In this document: positions 63,304-64,000 of the stretch, piece after piece
Layout of the letters: every line of letters starts with the position of its first letter
Numbering within the stretch: the first letter of the stretch is position 1
NCBI GenBank assembly: GCA_003225315.1
Contig: QHZD01000026.1
Location: 107,708 to 171,707 of the forward strand
Reading direction: 5' to 3'
Length of the DNA stretch: 64,000 nucleotides
Source of the DNA: Acidobacteriota bacterium
GTDB lineage: Bacteria > Acidobacteriota > Terriglobia > Acidiferrales > UBA7541
The notes under the pieces: generated by a model
The model's input: the letters and a program-made list of their open reading frames with translations, nothing else
What the model was told of the DNA's origin: nothing
The model's database searches: none
Position numbers and translations under genes: made by a program

Positions 63304-63564
63304 TTACTTGCGCAGGCTAAGACGTTCAACAATCTCGCGGTACCGATCCGGGTCGCGGCGGTTGAGATAGTCCAGCAAACGGCGGCGCTTATTGACCATC
63401 ATGATCAATCCGCGGCGCGATGCATGGTCTTTCACGTGGGACTTGAGATGCGACGTCAGATAGTTGATCCGCTCGCTGAGAAGCGCGATTTGCACTTCGG
63501 GTGAGCCCGTGTCCTTAACATGTGTCCGGAATTGTTCGATCAACGCTGCTTTCGGTGCGCTCAA
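63304..63564 (-). CDS. rpsO: 30S ribosomal protein S15
   Basis: An 86-residue ribosomal protein that binds 16S rRNA in the central domain. [20 protein letters not shown] and [20 protein letters not shown] with DYL are the family signature. The start codon is TTG at 63564, with AGGAAGGG upstream at short spacing; there is no ATG before the conserved sequence, so the codon is unusual for such a gene. It forms the canonical rpsO-pnp pair with a 271-bp spacer that contains no ORF. Confidence 0.93.
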   Translation of the reverse strand: MSAPKAALIEQFRTHVKDTGSPEVQIALLSERINYLTSHLKSHVKDHASRRGLIMMVNKRRRLLDYLNRRDPDRYREIVERLSLRK

Positions 63565-63725
63565 GTGCCCTTCCTCGTCGTCCCCTGAATTTTTTCCTCT
63601 TCTTCTTGGACCTATTCAGGCTAACACAAACCCAACAAAGGTGTAAAGAAAAGTAAAGAAAGGCCGTTGGTCGAACATGGCGAGCAAGCAGGTACTATTT
63701 CCAGTAGATAAACACGAATCGAGGG
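63565..63725. other. Upstream region of rpsO
   Basis: Contains a TTCTTTAC direct repeat (about 63643-63661, minus strand); no definite promoter pair could be fixed. Confidence 0.4.
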
Positions 63726-63842
63726 TCAGTCCCTGGCGAGCCTCTTAATTTGCTTCGCGAGTTTTTCAATTTCCTGCGCCTTTTTCACGACGGCCACGGA
63801 AAGCGTGGAGGCCGGGTCCGTCTTATCGACTTGGTCCTTAAG
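63726..63842 (-). pseudogene. C-terminal fragment of a gene cut by an insertion sequence
   Basis: On the minus strand an open frame ends at a TGA at 63726-63728 after a Lys-rich helical segment (STLSVAVVKKAQEIEKLAKQ, then IKRLARD). That composition is typical of a conserved protein C-terminus, with good codon use. Reading upstream, the frame runs into IS-like DNA at about 63843 and stops at 63852-63854. Thus the rest of the gene must lie beyond the insertion sequence or be lost. Not recognised at family level. Confidence 0.6.
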
Positions 63843-64000
63843 GTCGTGTCGTTAGCACATGATATGTCCGCTTGATTAGCATGTGAAATGTCCGCTTTTG
63901 AGAGGCGGCTGGGTGTAGACCGCATTCCGGGAGGTTGCCGGGATGGTTTACACCAGGGTCGCCATGGAGCGGGCGATGAAAGTACAGGAAGTGATTTTGC
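63843..64000 (+). mobile_element. Left end of an insertion sequence (partial)
   Basis: GGTCGTGTCGTTAGCACATG opens a region with two GATATGTCCGCTT-like repeats (63861-63873 and 63887-63899), the tandem end motifs seen in IS481/ISNCY-like elements. The transposase start follows. The element runs off the right edge. Confidence 0.65.
63943..64000 (+). CDS. Transposase, N-terminal fragment at window edge
   Basis: ATG at 63943, with GGGAGG about 10 nt upstream, starts MVYTRVAMERAMKVQEVIL. This N-terminus is typical of IS481/ISNCY-type DDE transposases with a helix-turn-helix start. Only 19 codons are in the window, so the family call is provisional. Confidence 0.6.
   Translation, partial: MVYTRVAMERAMKVQEVIL

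Overview
The window looks like a chromosomal segment of an acidobacterium (Acidobacteriota, probably Terriglobia). Evidence: two adjacent secreted proteins of the VWFA-related acidobacterial type, a paired DUF1800/DUF1501 operon, many Tat-exported or signal-peptide-bearing enzymes with polysaccharide-type folds, GC-rich coding DNA, and many short dispersed palindromes of the kind common in these genomes. No rRNA, tRNA or CRISPR array was seen. The assignment rests on gene content only.

Layout. 0-9 kb: partial ligA (off the left edge), a lipid kinase, an exported HisC-like aminotransferase, a galactose-oxidase-like secreted protein, two membrane proteins and bioD. 9-20 kb: a membrane pyrophosphatase (hppA) with a clear promoter and long leader, a DUF1080 protein, a Tat-exported TIM-barrel protein, a beta-propeller protein, an orphan HNH-repeat/nuclease-like protein and the DUF1800-DUF1501 operon. 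20-25.5 kb: a decayed small secreted protein, a tiny ORF and two VWA proteins. 26-31 kb: a three-gene nitrate module (Fe-S/membrane-anchor fusion, molybdopterin nitrate reductase, NarK-type transporter). 31-39 kb: membrane proteins, GNAT, two PilZ proteins, a Crp/Fnr regulator and a class III aminotransferase.

39-58.6 kb is the most interesting part, a loose peptidoglycan-recycling region. It holds a BadF-type sugar kinase (MurK-like candidate), a sodium:solute symporter, NamZ (DUF1343), a GH3 (NagZ-like)-serine hydrolase fusion, MurU, an AmgK-like kinase fused to a RapZ C-terminal domain, MurQ and MurA. Muropeptides would be trimmed outside the cytoplasm by NamZ and GH3. MurNAc could then go either to UDP-MurNAc (AmgK/MurU) or to GlcNAc-6P (kinase/MurQ). 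Interspersed are a REP-associated tyrosine transposase and several families of REP-like palindromes, one of which sits in frame inside murU.

58.6-64 kb: a CX5R phosphatase, a CADD-family protein (para-aminobenzoate/folate), a zinc-ribbon protein, pnp and rpsO, then the C-terminal remnant of a gene interrupted by the start of an insertion sequence that runs off the right edge.
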